Source: an uncultured Clostridia bacterium (GTDB lineage Bacteria; Bacillota; Clostridia; Saccharofermentanales; Saccharofermentanaceae). Taken from it: DNA of 64,000 nt. This document shows, piece after piece, positions 55,896 to 63,971 of this stretch. The notes beneath the pieces were generated by a model. The model did not search any database. It was given only the letters and a program-made list of their open reading frames with translations, and was not told the DNA's origin. The translations under genes were made by a program, and so were the position numbers. Every line of letters begins with the position of its first letter. Position 1 is the first letter of the stretch. The DNA lies in NCBI GenBank assembly GCA_937876985.1, contig CALEFT010000034.1, forward strand, positions 38,543 through 102,542. The letters run 5' to 3'.

Positions 55896-57155
55896 TTGAA
55901 TAGAGTATATCTTGATAATGCAGCTACAACTAAGGTTAGACAAGAAGTTATTGACGCGATGACAGTTGCTTGGCAGGATGCATACGGTAACGCTTCTTCT
56001 ATTTACGAAGAAGGTGAATATGCTAAGGAACTTCTTACAAAGGCTAGAGAAAGTGTAGCAAAATCTATTAATGCAGATCCGAAGGAGATTTTCTTTACTT
56101 CATGTGGCACAGAATCTGATAACTGGGCACTTAAGGGTGCTGCAAGCTATATCTCTAGAATTAATCCGAATAAGAAGAAGATTATTACTTCTGCTATTGA
56201 ACACCACGCTATTTTACATTCTTGTGATTCTCTAGCTAAGATGGGTTATGAGATTGTTAAGCTTCCTGTTGACTCTAATGGACTTGTAAATCCTAGTGAT
56301 TTGGAAGCTAATATTGATGATTCAACTATCATTGTATCTATCATGATGGCAAATAATGAGATTGGTACAATTCAGCCTATTAAGGAGCTTGCTGAGATTT
56401 GTAAGAAGAACAAAGTTCTTTTCCATACAGATGCAGTTCAAGCTGTTGGCTCTATTCCTGTAGATGTAAAGGAACTAGGCATTGATATGCTTTCTATGTC
56501 TGGTCATAAGCTCCACGCTCCTAAGGGAATTGGTGCGCTTTACATTCGTAAGGGTGTAAGAATTGATAATTTTATGGACGGTGGCGCTCAAGAGATGAAG
56601 AAGCGTGCAGGCACTGAGAACCTCCCATATATCTTAGGACTTGCTAAGGCTCTTGAACTTGCTACAAGTGAGATGGAAGCAAATATGGCTCGACTCATTG
56701 ATATTCGCGATACGCTAATCAATGAAATTGAGACGAAGATTCCATATTGCCGCTTGAATGGAGATAGAAAGAACCGTCTCCCAGGCAATGTGAATTTCAG
56801 CTTCGAGTTTATCGAGGGCGAGTCGCTTCTGCTTCTGCTTAATAGTATGGGCTTTGCATGTTCTTCAGGCTCTGCTTGTACTTCAGGCTCACTAGATCCT
56901 TCACATGTTCTTCTTGCTATTGGCTTGCCACACGAGATTGCGCACGGCTCACTTAGAGTTTCAATCGGCAAGTTTAATACCAAGGAAGAAGTTCTTAGCA
57001 TCGTTGACCCTCTCTCGAAAATTGTCCAAAGACTTCGCGATATGAGTCCGCTTTATGAGGATTTCATGGCTGGAAGAAATTTTGTTCAGGGCACATGCGA
57101 AAAGTGTTGTAAAGACTCATGTGGAGTAAGTGGAACTTGCTCTAAGCAAAAATAA
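55896..57155 (+). CDS. Cysteine desulfurase, NifS/IscS type
   Basis: 419 residues from TTG 55896, where AGAGGTG lies seven bases upstream and homologues begin MNRVYLDNAATT; the further upstream frame lacks support. PLP lysine in SGHKLHAPKGIG, catalytic cysteine in CSSGSACTSGSLDPSHVL. An unusual C-terminal cysteine cluster, GTCEKCCKDSCGVSGTC (six cysteines in 18 residues), may bind metal or store sulfur. The iscU gene follows 12 bp later, so this is the Fe-S cluster sulfur donor. Confidence 0.92.
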   Translation: MNRVYLDNAATTKVRQEVIDAMTVAWQDAYGNASSIYEEGEYAKELLTKARESVAKSINADPKEIFFTSCGTESDNWALKGAASYISRINPNKKKIITSAIEHHAILHSCDSLAKMGYEIVKLPVDSNGLVNPSDLEANIDDSTIIVSIMMANNEIGTIQPIKELAEICKKNKVLFHTDAVQAVGSIPVDVKELGIDMLSMSGHKLHAPKGIGALYIRKGVRIDNFMDGGAQEMKKRAGTENLPYILGLAKALELATSEMEANMARLIDIRDTLINEIETKIPYCRLNGDRKNRLPGNVNFSFEFIEGESLLLLLNSMGFACSSGSACTSGSLDPSHVLLAIGLPHEIAHGSLRVSIGKFNTKEEVLSIVDPLSKIVQRLRDMSPLYEDFMAGRNFVQGTCEKCCKDSCGVSGTCSKQK

Positions 57156-57167
57156 AGGAGAAACATT

Positions 57168-57611
57168 ATGTATTCAGATAAGGTAATGGATCATTTTATG
57201 AATCCAAGAAATGTAGGTGAACTAGAAGGTGCTAACGCAATTGGTGTTGTAGGTAATGCTAAATGCGGTGACATTATGAAGATGTACCTTAAGATTGAAG
57301 ATGACACTATTGTTGATTGTACATTTAAGACATTTGGCTGTGGTAGTGCTATCGCGACTTCATCTATGGCTACTGAAATGATTAAGGGTAAAACAATTGA
57401 AGAAGCACTTAATCTTACAAACAAGGCTGTTGCAGAAGCTCTTGATGGACTTCCAGCAATTAAGATGCACTGTTCTCTTCTTGCAGAGCAGGCAGTAAAG
57501 GAAGCTCTTAAGAACTATTACGAAGAAAGAGGCGGTATTCCAGAGAAGTATCTTGAGCATTTCAAGGTATTGAAGGAAGACGAGCATAGCCACGACGAAG
57601 AAGAGGAATAA
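57168..57611 (+). CDS. iscU: Fe-S cluster assembly scaffold IscU/NifU
   Basis: 147 residues. The three ligand cysteines lie in NAKCGDIM, TFGCGSAIATSS and KMHCSLLAEQAVKEAL, the classic NifU-N arrangement. It assembles Fe-S clusters using sulfur from the desulfurase upstream. An acidic, histidine-containing tail (HSHDEEEE) closes the protein. AAAGGAG upstream. Confidence 0.96.
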   Translation: MYSDKVMDHFMNPRNVGELEGANAIGVVGNAKCGDIMKMYLKIEDDTIVDCTFKTFGCGSAIATSSMATEMIKGKTIEEALNLTNKAVAEALDGLPAIKMHCSLLAEQAVKEALKNYYEERGGIPEKYLEHFKVLKEDEHSHDEEEE

Positions 57612-57613
57612 TT

Positions 57614-58132
57614 ATGACTAAGAAGATTGTCAGATTAGTATCTGTTATTTTCAGTGTAATTGTAATAGCAGCTTTACTTTGCTCTTGTAATGGCCCGAAG
57701 ATGGATGAGCCAGTGAACACACTTAATATAAATAGTTCCGCTTCTAATGTTGCAAGAGGCTATTACGAATCAGTTTTGTTTAATGACATTAGTCTTTTCG
57801 AGAAGTGCTTTCCAGAAGAATTCCTTAATGATGAAGGTGTAGATGTTACTGAACTATTTAATTCACTTCGTAATTCCAATCTTCTTGATGGTGAGTTCTT
57901 AGGTTCTGCATATTATTCGAGCGTAGCGTTTACTGAAGAAAATGGTTATGATTACGAATTGATGCGAGATAATATTTCTCAATATCACAATGTCGATCGA
58001 GATTTGATAAGCGATATAATGATAGTTAATATAAAGTTGTTTATCGAATTTGAAGATTCTACGAATTATGGCAATTCTGATGTATTATGTTACAAATATG
58101 ATGGAGTATGGTATTATTATCAGGCGCAATAA
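57614..58132 (+). CDS. Small lipoprotein of unknown function
   Basis: 172 residues starting 2 bp after iscU. Signal peptide with LLCSC lipobox (lipid cysteine about residue 25), then an alpha-beta domain with GYYESVLFNDISLFEKCFPEEF, resembling DUF5104-like small lipoproteins (compare 35255-35749). No function assignable. The terminator overlaps its last codons. Confidence 0.65.
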   Translation: MTKKIVRLVSVIFSVIVIAALLCSCNGPKMDEPVNTLNINSSASNVARGYYESVLFNDISLFEKCFPEEFLNDEGVDVTELFNSLRNSNLLDGEFLGSAYYSSVAFTEENGYDYELMRDNISQYHNVDRDLISDIMIVNIKLFIEFEDSTNYGNSDVLCYKYDGVWYYYQAQ

Positions 58133-58148
58133 GCGCCTGATTTTTTTT
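58119..58148 (+). terminator. Terminator overlapping the lipoprotein stop codon
   Basis: ATCAGGCGC (58119-58127) pairs perfectly with GCGCCTGAT (58133-58141); the loop contains the TAA stop (58130-58132), and eight T residues follow. The mntP ribosome binding site begins just 5 bases later. Confidence 0.92.
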
Positions 58149-58167
58149 GCTTAAGGAGCCCTTGTTG

Positions 58168-58779
58168 ATGGAGACTATCGGATTTGTGTTTTTCTTTAAT
58201 TCACTTATGATTGGTATCGGTTTAGCGATGGATGCATTCTCTGTCTCTTTAACTAATGGACTACGAGAGCCTAATATGAAGGCTTCAAGAGCTACTTTTA
58301 TATCTTTGATTTATGGATTTTTTCAGTTTATAATGCCTCTACTTGGATGGACATTTGTACACTGTTTGTTGTCTCTGTTTAATGCAATTAAGAATTTTAT
58401 TCCTTTAATTGCTTTCATTTTGTTAACCTATATTGGAATTAAGCTGATTATTGATGGTATTAGTTCTCGTAAAGATAACAATAGTGAAGAGAATAATGTT
58501 TCAATAAATCGGAAGGAATTGTCCTTCAAGATACTGATATTACAAGGAATTGCGACTTCTATTGACGCACTTTCTGTTGGATTTACCATCTCTAATTATA
58601 ATTTCTCAGCAGCCTTACTATCTTCGTTGATTATAGGTGTTATAACTTTCATAATTTGCTTTATTGGAATTATTCTTGGCAAAAAGATAGGCACCCAATT
58701 GTCTTATGGTGCCTCAATTCTTGGTGGTATTATCTTAATTGTAATTGGTGCAGAAATCCTAATTAGTGGTCTCGTCTAA
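58168..58779 (+). CDS. mntP: Manganese efflux pump MntP
   Basis: 203 residues from ATG 58168, preceded by AAGGAG; the TTGs at 58162 and 58165 are too close to it. About six helices in two repeats, each with an aspartate motif: GLAMDAFSVSLTNG and GIATSIDALSVGFTI. Such DUF204 proteins export Mn2+. Because a strong terminator ends 20 bp upstream, expression needs readthrough or a promoter within the upstream gene; no yybP-ykoY riboswitch fits in the gap. Confidence 0.9.
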   Translation: METIGFVFFFNSLMIGIGLAMDAFSVSLTNGLREPNMKASRATFISLIYGFFQFIMPLLGWTFVHCLLSLFNAIKNFIPLIAFILLTYIGIKLIIDGISSRKDNNSEENNVSINRKELSFKILILQGIATSIDALSVGFTISNYNFSAALLSSLIIGVITFIICFIGIILGKKIGTQLSYGASILGGIILIVIGAEILISGLV

Positions 58780-58795
58780 TATTGTCAATCAATAA

Positions 58796-59623
58796 TTATA
58801 ATGCTTCCTCATAAGGTTTTCCTGCCTTAAAATAATAATTACACTCAAATCCTAGCGACTTCAAATACTCACCAGTTTCTTCAAAGTGAATTCCCAAAGT
58901 ATTTGTAGTATGAGAATCTGAACCGAGAGTTAGCATTTTGCCACCCATTTGCTTATACCTCAAGAGTATGTCTTTGTCTGGCATAAAGCTTGCATTCTTC
59001 TTCTGAATATTCTTGTGAATAGACCTAGTATTAATCTCTAGCGACTTCTCCTTAGAAATCAACGCCTCGAAAAGTCTATCGAATTCCTTAGGGCAGTCCT
59101 CGTACTTTACAGTCAAGTTTCTTTTCTTGCAGTAGCGATTTATGTAGTCGTAATGGCCAATAATATTATAGTTGTTTACATCCTCGGCCATCTTCGCTAA
59201 TTGTTCTACATAAAGCTTATGAAGTGTAGCCTTATCATACTTCTTATAGCATTCTGGATAGAAATATACATCTTTCCCTTCGAAAAGATGATTACTCAAA
59301 ATAATCGAGTCGAATGGAAGTGTAGAAGCAATATTATCAATTCGATTAACTAGATGCTCCTGATATCCAATTTCTATTCCCATAGTAAGGTCTAGTGTTT
59401 CAGGACAAAGTTTTTTCCATATTTGAAAAGATTCATTGAACTGATTTAAGTCGAATTTCTGTGGTTTTCCATCATCTAAATCGTGTGGATAATCGTCATC
59501 ATAATGTTCTGTAATTGCAATTCTAGGAAGTTTTGCTTTAACTGCATATGTGAATAAATCAGAAATGCTCATCTCGGCATCTGGGCTGAAATGACAAGTG
59601 TGATTGTGACTATCTGTATACAT
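58796..59623 (-). CDS. PHP-family histidinol-phosphatase (HisK/HisJ-like)
   Basis: 275 residues from ATG 59623, with GGAG upstream. The PHP-domain metal ligands are visible in YTDSHNHTCHFSPDAEM, AITEHYDDDYP, GIEIGYQEH and GSDSHTTNTLG near the end. It would dephosphorylate histidinol phosphate in histidine synthesis; PHP phosphoesterases of other specificity look similar. No other his gene is nearby. Confidence 0.88.
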   Translation of the reverse strand: MYTDSHNHTCHFSPDAEMSISDLFTYAVKAKLPRIAITEHYDDDYPHDLDDGKPQKFDLNQFNESFQIWKKLCPETLDLTMGIEIGYQEHLVNRIDNIASTLPFDSIILSNHLFEGKDVYFYPECYKKYDKATLHKLYVEQLAKMAEDVNNYNIIGHYDYINRYCKKRNLTVKYEDCPKEFDRLFEALISKEKSLEINTRSIHKNIQKKNASFMPDKDILLRYKQMGGKMLTLGSDSHTTNTLGIHFEETGEYLKSLGFECNYYFKAGKPYEEAL

Positions 59624-59724
59624 AAATATCTCCAATTAACTAAATATTACCATTTGTATATGTTATCACAATATAAAGAGTGTAGTATAATGATTTGGTA
59701 TAAAATTTGACATGAGGTGATAAT

Positions 59725-61239
59725 ATGGCAACTAAGAAAAATGCTGACAAGAAAGAAGCAGCAACGAAGAAGTCTTCTGTTAAGAAAACTAAGGCTACTA
59801 AGACTACTAAGGCTAATAAGACTTCTAAGAAGTCTAAGGATCCAGAGTTGTTTGCGACATATCCTAATCTATATGAAGAAATTTCAAATGATGAGCTTGA
59901 TGCCTGTATGAATTTTGCTACTGAATATAAGCAATTCCTTGATATTTCTAAGACAGAGCGTGAATTTGTAATTAATACTGTTGAAGCAGCAGAATCTCTT
60001 GGCTTCGTTGATATTAATGAGAAGGAGATTTTGACTCCTGGTGATAAGGTATATGCAAATATTAGAGGTAAGGGTCTCGTTATGGCAGTTGTTGGTAATA
60101 GACCAATAACAGATGGAATGAATATTCTTGGTGCACATATCGATTCTCCAAGACTTGACCTTAAGCCAAATCCTATTTACGAAGATGAAGACACTTGTTA
60201 TTTCAAAACACATTATTATGGTGGTATCAAGAAGTATCAGTGGACAACAATTCCTCTTGCAATTCATGGTGTCGTATTTACGAAGGATGGCGTTAAGCAT
60301 GAGATCGTAGTAGGTGAGAAGGAAGACGATCCTATCTTCTACATTACTGATTTGCTTCCACATCTTGCTGATGAGCAGATGAAGAAGTCTACTCGTGAAT
60401 TTATTTCCGGTGAAGATTTGAATGTAATCGTTGGTGGTATGCCATTAACAGGCAAGGATGCTAAGGATAAGAAGAATCTATATAAGGCAAATATTCTCAA
60501 GTTCTTATTCGATAATTATGGAATTGTTGAGAAGGATTTTGTCTCTGGTGAAATAGAGATTGTTCCTGCAATGAAGGCAAGGGACGTTGGATTTGATAGA
60601 GCATATATTGCTGCATATGGCCACGACGATAAGGTATGCGCATATCCTGCTGTTATGGCTCTTTTCGCACAGGGTAAGCCAAATAAGACTTGCGTTTGTA
60701 TGCTAACAGACAAGGAAGAAATTGGTTCCTATGCTAATTCTGGTGCGCAGTCAGTGCTTTATGAGAACTTCCTCATGGAGATTTATGCTAAGTGCTCTGA
60801 AGGTCAGTTCGACTTGCTTAAGTATCGTAAGACTATCTCTAATTCCAAGATGCTTTCTGCAGATGTTTCTAATGCGTTTGACCCTAAGTATGCAAGCGTT
60901 TCCGATTATCGTAATTCTGCTTTCATGAGTAAGGGTATTAAGCTTGAAAAGTATGTTGGCGCACGCGGTAAGTCTGGTACAAACGAGGCTAATGGTGACT
61001 TCGTTGCTGAGATTGTAAGGATTCTTGAAGAGAACTCAGTTGCTTGGCAGACTGGTGAGCTTGGCAAGGTAGATGCAGGCGGTGGCGGAACAATTTCTGC
61101 TTATATGGCAAAGCACGGTATGGAAGTTATCGACTGCGGTGTTCCAGTATGGTCAATGCACGCACCATATGAAGTAATTTCTAAGATTGACCTTTATAGC
61201 ACATATCTAGCATATAAGTGCTTTATCGAAAATATCTAA
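59725..61239 (+). CDS. M18 family aminopeptidase
   Basis: 504 residues. The metallo-aminopeptidase core includes GAHIDSPRLDLKPNPIYED, TDKEEIGSYANSGAQS (Glu active site) and the C-terminal GVPVWSMHAPYEVISKIDLYSTYLAY. M18 enzymes are dodecameric and release N-terminal aspartate or other residues in the cytoplasm. Odd: a 40-residue N-terminal Lys/Ala/Thr-rich tail (KKTKATKTTKANKTSKKSK) that M18 enzymes normally lack, resembling histone H1-like tails. Good GAGGTG site before ATG. Confidence 0.93.
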   Translation: MATKKNADKKEAATKKSSVKKTKATKTTKANKTSKKSKDPELFATYPNLYEEISNDELDACMNFATEYKQFLDISKTEREFVINTVEAAESLGFVDINEKEILTPGDKVYANIRGKGLVMAVVGNRPITDGMNILGAHIDSPRLDLKPNPIYEDEDTCYFKTHYYGGIKKYQWTTIPLAIHGVVFTKDGVKHEIVVGEKEDDPIFYITDLLPHLADEQMKKSTREFISGEDLNVIVGGMPLTGKDAKDKKNLYKANILKFLFDNYGIVEKDFVSGEIEIVPAMKARDVGFDRAYIAAYGHDDKVCAYPAVMALFAQGKPNKTCVCMLTDKEEIGSYANSGAQSVLYENFLMEIYAKCSEGQFDLLKYRKTISNSKMLSADVSNAFDPKYASVSDYRNSAFMSKGIKLEKYVGARGKSGTNEANGDFVAEIVRILEENSVAWQTGELGKVDAGGGGTISAYMAKHGMEVIDCGVPVWSMHAPYEVISKIDLYSTYLAYKCFIENI

Positions 61240-61271
61240 GATATAGCTTCTAACAAATATTGATAAACTAA

Positions 61272-62243
61272 TTAATGCGGATCTTGATTGTCACTAAGGA
61301 TGTCAAGGTCCGCTATATTTTGGAGCATAGTGTCATCGACATGAGTATAAATCTGTGTTGTTGCGACATTAGCATGTCCAAGTAAGTGCTGAAGTGAAAG
61401 TATATCTACATTTCCATGCTTATAAAGAAGCGTCGCGCAAGTGTGACGAAGCTTATGTACTGAATATTTGTCTACATTTATACCAGATTCTAAGAGGACA
61501 CGCTTTACAATCTTCTGGACCATCTCACGAGATAGGCGTCGACCTTGCTTGCTAATAAATAATGCGTCCTTGTGGTCTGGTTTTATCTTGAGTGCTTGTC
61601 TTTCTGTAAGCCAGTCTTCTAGCGCAGAAAGTGTAAGCTTATTAAGATAGATTACACGTTCCTTACGACCCTTACCAAATACACGAAGCTGATTACCTGT
61701 TATGTCATTTGTATTAATATTACATAGCTCAGCTAGACGAATTCCGGTATTAAGAAAGAATGTAATAATACAATAGTCGCGAACATTTGAAGTAACTGGA
61801 CTTTCTAGTGCGGTATTGATAAGTTGTTGGCTTTCTTCCTTGGATAGATATGTAGGAAGCTTCTTAGACTTCCTAGGCGCTTCGATGTTTACAGCAGGAT
61901 TAGTACGAATAATGTGCTTCTTGGAGTGTAGATATTTGAAGAAGGCCTTAATAGCAGCTAGGTTCCTGCATCGTGTGTTTACACTGATTTTGTTACGGTT
62001 TAAGTAAACCATATATGCGAGGATGTCGTCTTCTCGAATTCTATTAATAAAGTCTTCGTCGATTGTAGATAAATCAATCTCGTTAAATATAATAGAAGCA
62101 TCGACAAGCTTATAATCCTGCATCAAAAATCGGAAGAATTTTACAAGATCGCCTCTATAATTCTTGATTGTAAGCTCTGATTTGGCCTGGACCGCTTCCA
62201 TATAAATTGAGAAATCATCTAATAATCTGAAGCTAGTGTTCAT
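61272..62243 (-). CDS. Tyrosine recombinase, XerC/XerD-like
   Basis: 323 residues. N-terminal core-binding helices (about 8-110) precede a catalytic domain with Arg in TGIRLAELCNIN, HKLRHTCATLL (His and Arg), LGHANVATTQIYTHV (His and the tyrosine nucleophile). The layout and full length match chromosomal Xer recombinases resolving dimers at dif. No dif-like site or integrase companions are nearby, so a mobile-element integrase is less likely. Confidence 0.88.
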   Translation of the reverse strand: MNTSFRLLDDFSIYMEAVQAKSELTIKNYRGDLVKFFRFLMQDYKLVDASIIFNEIDLSTIDEDFINRIREDDILAYMVYLNRNKISVNTRCRNLAAIKAFFKYLHSKKHIIRTNPAVNIEAPRKSKKLPTYLSKEESQQLINTALESPVTSNVRDYCIITFFLNTGIRLAELCNINTNDITGNQLRVFGKGRKERVIYLNKLTLSALEDWLTERQALKIKPDHKDALFISKQGRRLSREMVQKIVKRVLLESGINVDKYSVHKLRHTCATLLYKHGNVDILSLQHLLGHANVATTQIYTHVDDTMLQNIADLDILSDNQDPH

Positions 62244-62315
62244 ATTTCGAAAACTCCTTGTGTAAACTGTCTATATTTTAGCATAAAAGAACAGTCTTTT
62301 TTTGGAAGAATTATC

Positions 62316-62344
62316 TTGTTTGATAATATTTGTTGTGCTAATAT
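62316..62344 (+). promoter_or_regulatory. Promoter of asd
   Basis: TTGTTT (62316-62321), a 17-bp spacer and TAATAT (62339-62344), giving a transcript start near 62351 and a leader of about 85 nt. Confidence 0.6.
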
Positions 62345-62358
62345 ATGACACAGTTCAA

Positions 62359-62390
62359 GGACAAATGTCCACCACTCGCGGACAGTGTCC
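62359..62390 (+). promoter_or_regulatory. Paired GGACA/TGTCC palindromes in the asd leader
   Basis: GGACAAATGTCC (62359-62370) and GGACAGTGTCC (62380-62390) are two palindromes sharing the same arms, separated by 9 bases, within the predicted leader. They could be protein-binding sites or alternating hairpins controlling asd. Confidence 0.5.
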
Positions 62391-62437
62391 CTCTCGAAAA
62401 GAACACAATAAATATACGAAATGGATGGAAAATGATT

Positions 62438-63526
62438 ATGGAAAAGAAATTACGTGCAGGCGTTATTGGTGCTACAGGTTATGTAGGACAGAGATTTATT
62501 ACACTTCTTGAGAACCACCCTTGGTTCGAGTGTGTTGCACTTTGTGCATCACCAAGATCTGCAGGTAAGACTTATGAAGAAGCTGTAGATGGCAGATGGA
62601 AGATTGATGCCAAGATGCCAGAATATGTTAAGAATATGGTAGTAATGGGTACAGACGATATCGAGGCTTTCTGTGAGAAGGTAGATTTCTGTTTCTGTGC
62701 AGTTGATATGAAGAAGGACGAGATTAAGGCTCTTGAAGAGAGAATCGCTAAGACAGAGACACCAGTTGTTTCTAATAACTCTGCAAACAGATGGACAGAG
62801 GATGTTCCAATGATTATCCCTGAGATTAATAGCGATCATGCTGAGATTATTGAGGCTCAGAAGGCAAGACTTGGTACAACAAATGGATTTATCGCAGTAA
62901 AGCCAAATTGTTCTATTCAGAGCTATGTTCCAGCTTTAACACCACTACTTAAATTCGGTATTAAGCAGATTTCTGTATGCACATACCAGGCTATTTCTGG
63001 TGCAGGTAAGACATTTAAGGATTGGCCAGAGATGGTTGGCAATATGATTCCATACATCGGTGGAGAAGAAGAGAAGTCCGAGAAAGAGCCACTCAAGGTT
63101 TGGGGTAAGGTAAATGGTGACCATATCGAGAATGCTAGCGCACCAGTTATTTCTGCACAGTGCTATCGAGTAGCAGTTCAGGAAGGACATACAGCCGCTG
63201 TATCCGTATCCTTCGAGAATAAGCCATCTAAGGAAGAAATACTTGAGCTATGGAACAGCTTCGAAGGTGAAGCGCAAAAGCTTAATCTTCCACATGCTCC
63301 AAAGAAGTTCCTCCAGTACATCGAAGAGGACAACAGACCACAGCCAGCACTCGATGCTTATTATGAGGGTGGAATGGGTGTATCTATTGGTAGACTTCGT
63401 GAAGATAATATCTTCGATTACAAGTTTACATGTCTATCTCACAACACACTTCGTGGCGCTGCAGGCGGCGGAATGTTAACAGCAGAGCTTCTCGCAGCTA
63501 AGGGCTATATTAAGAGCAAGAATTAA
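62438..63526 (+). CDS. asd: Aspartate-semialdehyde dehydrogenase, archaeal/fungal type
   Basis: 362 residues from ATG 62438, with GGATGGA eight bases upstream; ATG 62432 is close, and ATG 62345 lies before the predicted transcript start. Rossmann GVIGATGYVGQRFI, SNNSANRW, catalytic cysteine in VKPNCSIQSYVPALTPL, ISGAGKTF, and the C-terminal SHNTLRGAAGGG. The longer inserts mark the archaeal/fungal (USG-1 unlike) clade, common in Clostridia. Makes aspartate semialdehyde for lysine, threonine and methionine. Confidence 0.95.
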   Translation: MEKKLRAGVIGATGYVGQRFITLLENHPWFECVALCASPRSAGKTYEEAVDGRWKIDAKMPEYVKNMVVMGTDDIEAFCEKVDFCFCAVDMKKDEIKALEERIAKTETPVVSNNSANRWTEDVPMIIPEINSDHAEIIEAQKARLGTTNGFIAVKPNCSIQSYVPALTPLLKFGIKQISVCTYQAISGAGKTFKDWPEMVGNMIPYIGGEEEKSEKEPLKVWGKVNGDHIENASAPVISAQCYRVAVQEGHTAAVSVSFENKPSKEEILELWNSFEGEAQKLNLPHAPKKFLQYIEEDNRPQPALDAYYEGGMGVSIGRLREDNIFDYKFTCLSHNTLRGAAGGGMLTAELLAAKGYIKSKN

Positions 63527-63537
63527 TTGAATTAATA

Positions 63538-63570
63538 AATCTGCTATCAGAAATGGTAGCAGATTTTTTA
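63538..63570 (+). terminator. Terminator of asd
   Basis: AATCTGCTATC (63538-63548) pairs with GGTAGCAGATT (63555-63565) with one G-T pair, then six T residues. Confidence 0.92.
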
Positions 63571-63587
63571 TACTCTCTTTTTTTATC

Positions 63588-63599
63588 TTTTTCGAAAAA
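63588..63599. repeat. Intergenic palindrome TTTTTCGAAAAA
   Basis: A 12-bp perfect palindrome immediately upstream of the tRNA promoter; the weakest of the four TTTTCGAAAA copies. Confidence 0.5.
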
Positions 63600-63605
63600 A
63601 AGTGC

Positions 63606-63634
63606 TTGACACAAACGACAACTATTATTATACT
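63606..63634 (+). promoter_or_regulatory. Promoter of the tRNA-Met/Tyr operon
   Basis: TTGACA (63606-63611), a 17-bp spacer and TATACT (63629-63634), about 42 bp before the first tRNA. Confidence 0.85.
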
Positions 63635-63675
63635 AACTAAGCGCTTGAGAGAGCGCCCCATGTTAGTGAAGACGT

Positions 63676-63752
63676 GGGCCTTTAGCTCAGTTGGTTAGAG
63701 CAACCGGCTCATAACCGGTCGGTCTTGGGTTCGAGTCCCTGAAGGCCCACCA
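63676..63752 (+). tRNA. tRNA with CAT anticodon (elongator Met or Ile2)
   Basis: 77 nt, acceptor GGGCCTT/AAGGCCC with normal G1-C72 pairing, so not the initiator. The anticodon loop CTCATAA gives CAT. It could be elongator tRNA-Met or a tRNA-Ile whose C34 is modified to lysidine; sequence inspection does not settle which. CCA is encoded. Confidence 0.9.
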
Positions 63753-63780
63753 TTTAACTAGCTAATACAATTTAATATAT

Positions 63781-63865
63781 GGGAAGATTCCCGAGCGGCC
63801 AAAGGGAACAGACTGTAAATCTGTCGTCAGTGACTTCGGTGGTTCGAATCCACCTCTTCCCACCA
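63781..63865 (+). tRNA. tRNA-Tyr (GTA)
   Basis: 85 nt with a long variable arm. Acceptor GGGAAGA pairs with TCTTCCC; the anticodon loop CTGTAAA gives GTA. CCA is encoded and a terminator follows at once. Confidence 0.95.
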
Positions 63866-63867
63866 AA

Positions 63868-63895
63868 AGACTTGTACATCTGTACAAGTCTTTTT
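63868..63895 (+). terminator. Terminator of the tRNA operon
   Basis: A perfect 10-bp stem AGACTTGTAC/GTACAAGTCT with a 4-base loop, then TTTTAATT, directly after tRNA-Tyr. Confidence 0.92.
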
Positions 63896-63971
63896 AATTG
63901 CCAAAATGTGCGGGATGTGGTATATAGGAGGTCGGACAGATTGAAAAATAAGAATTTGATGAGAGGTAACT

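Noticed and set aside
58141..58170. yybP-ykoY manganese riboswitch before mntP
   Set aside because: Only about 30 bases separate the terminator from the start codon; there is no room for the element.
61272..62243. Integrase of a mobile element
   Set aside because: The recombinase has the size and motifs of a chromosomal Xer protein and is flanked by housekeeping genes without repeats or cargo.
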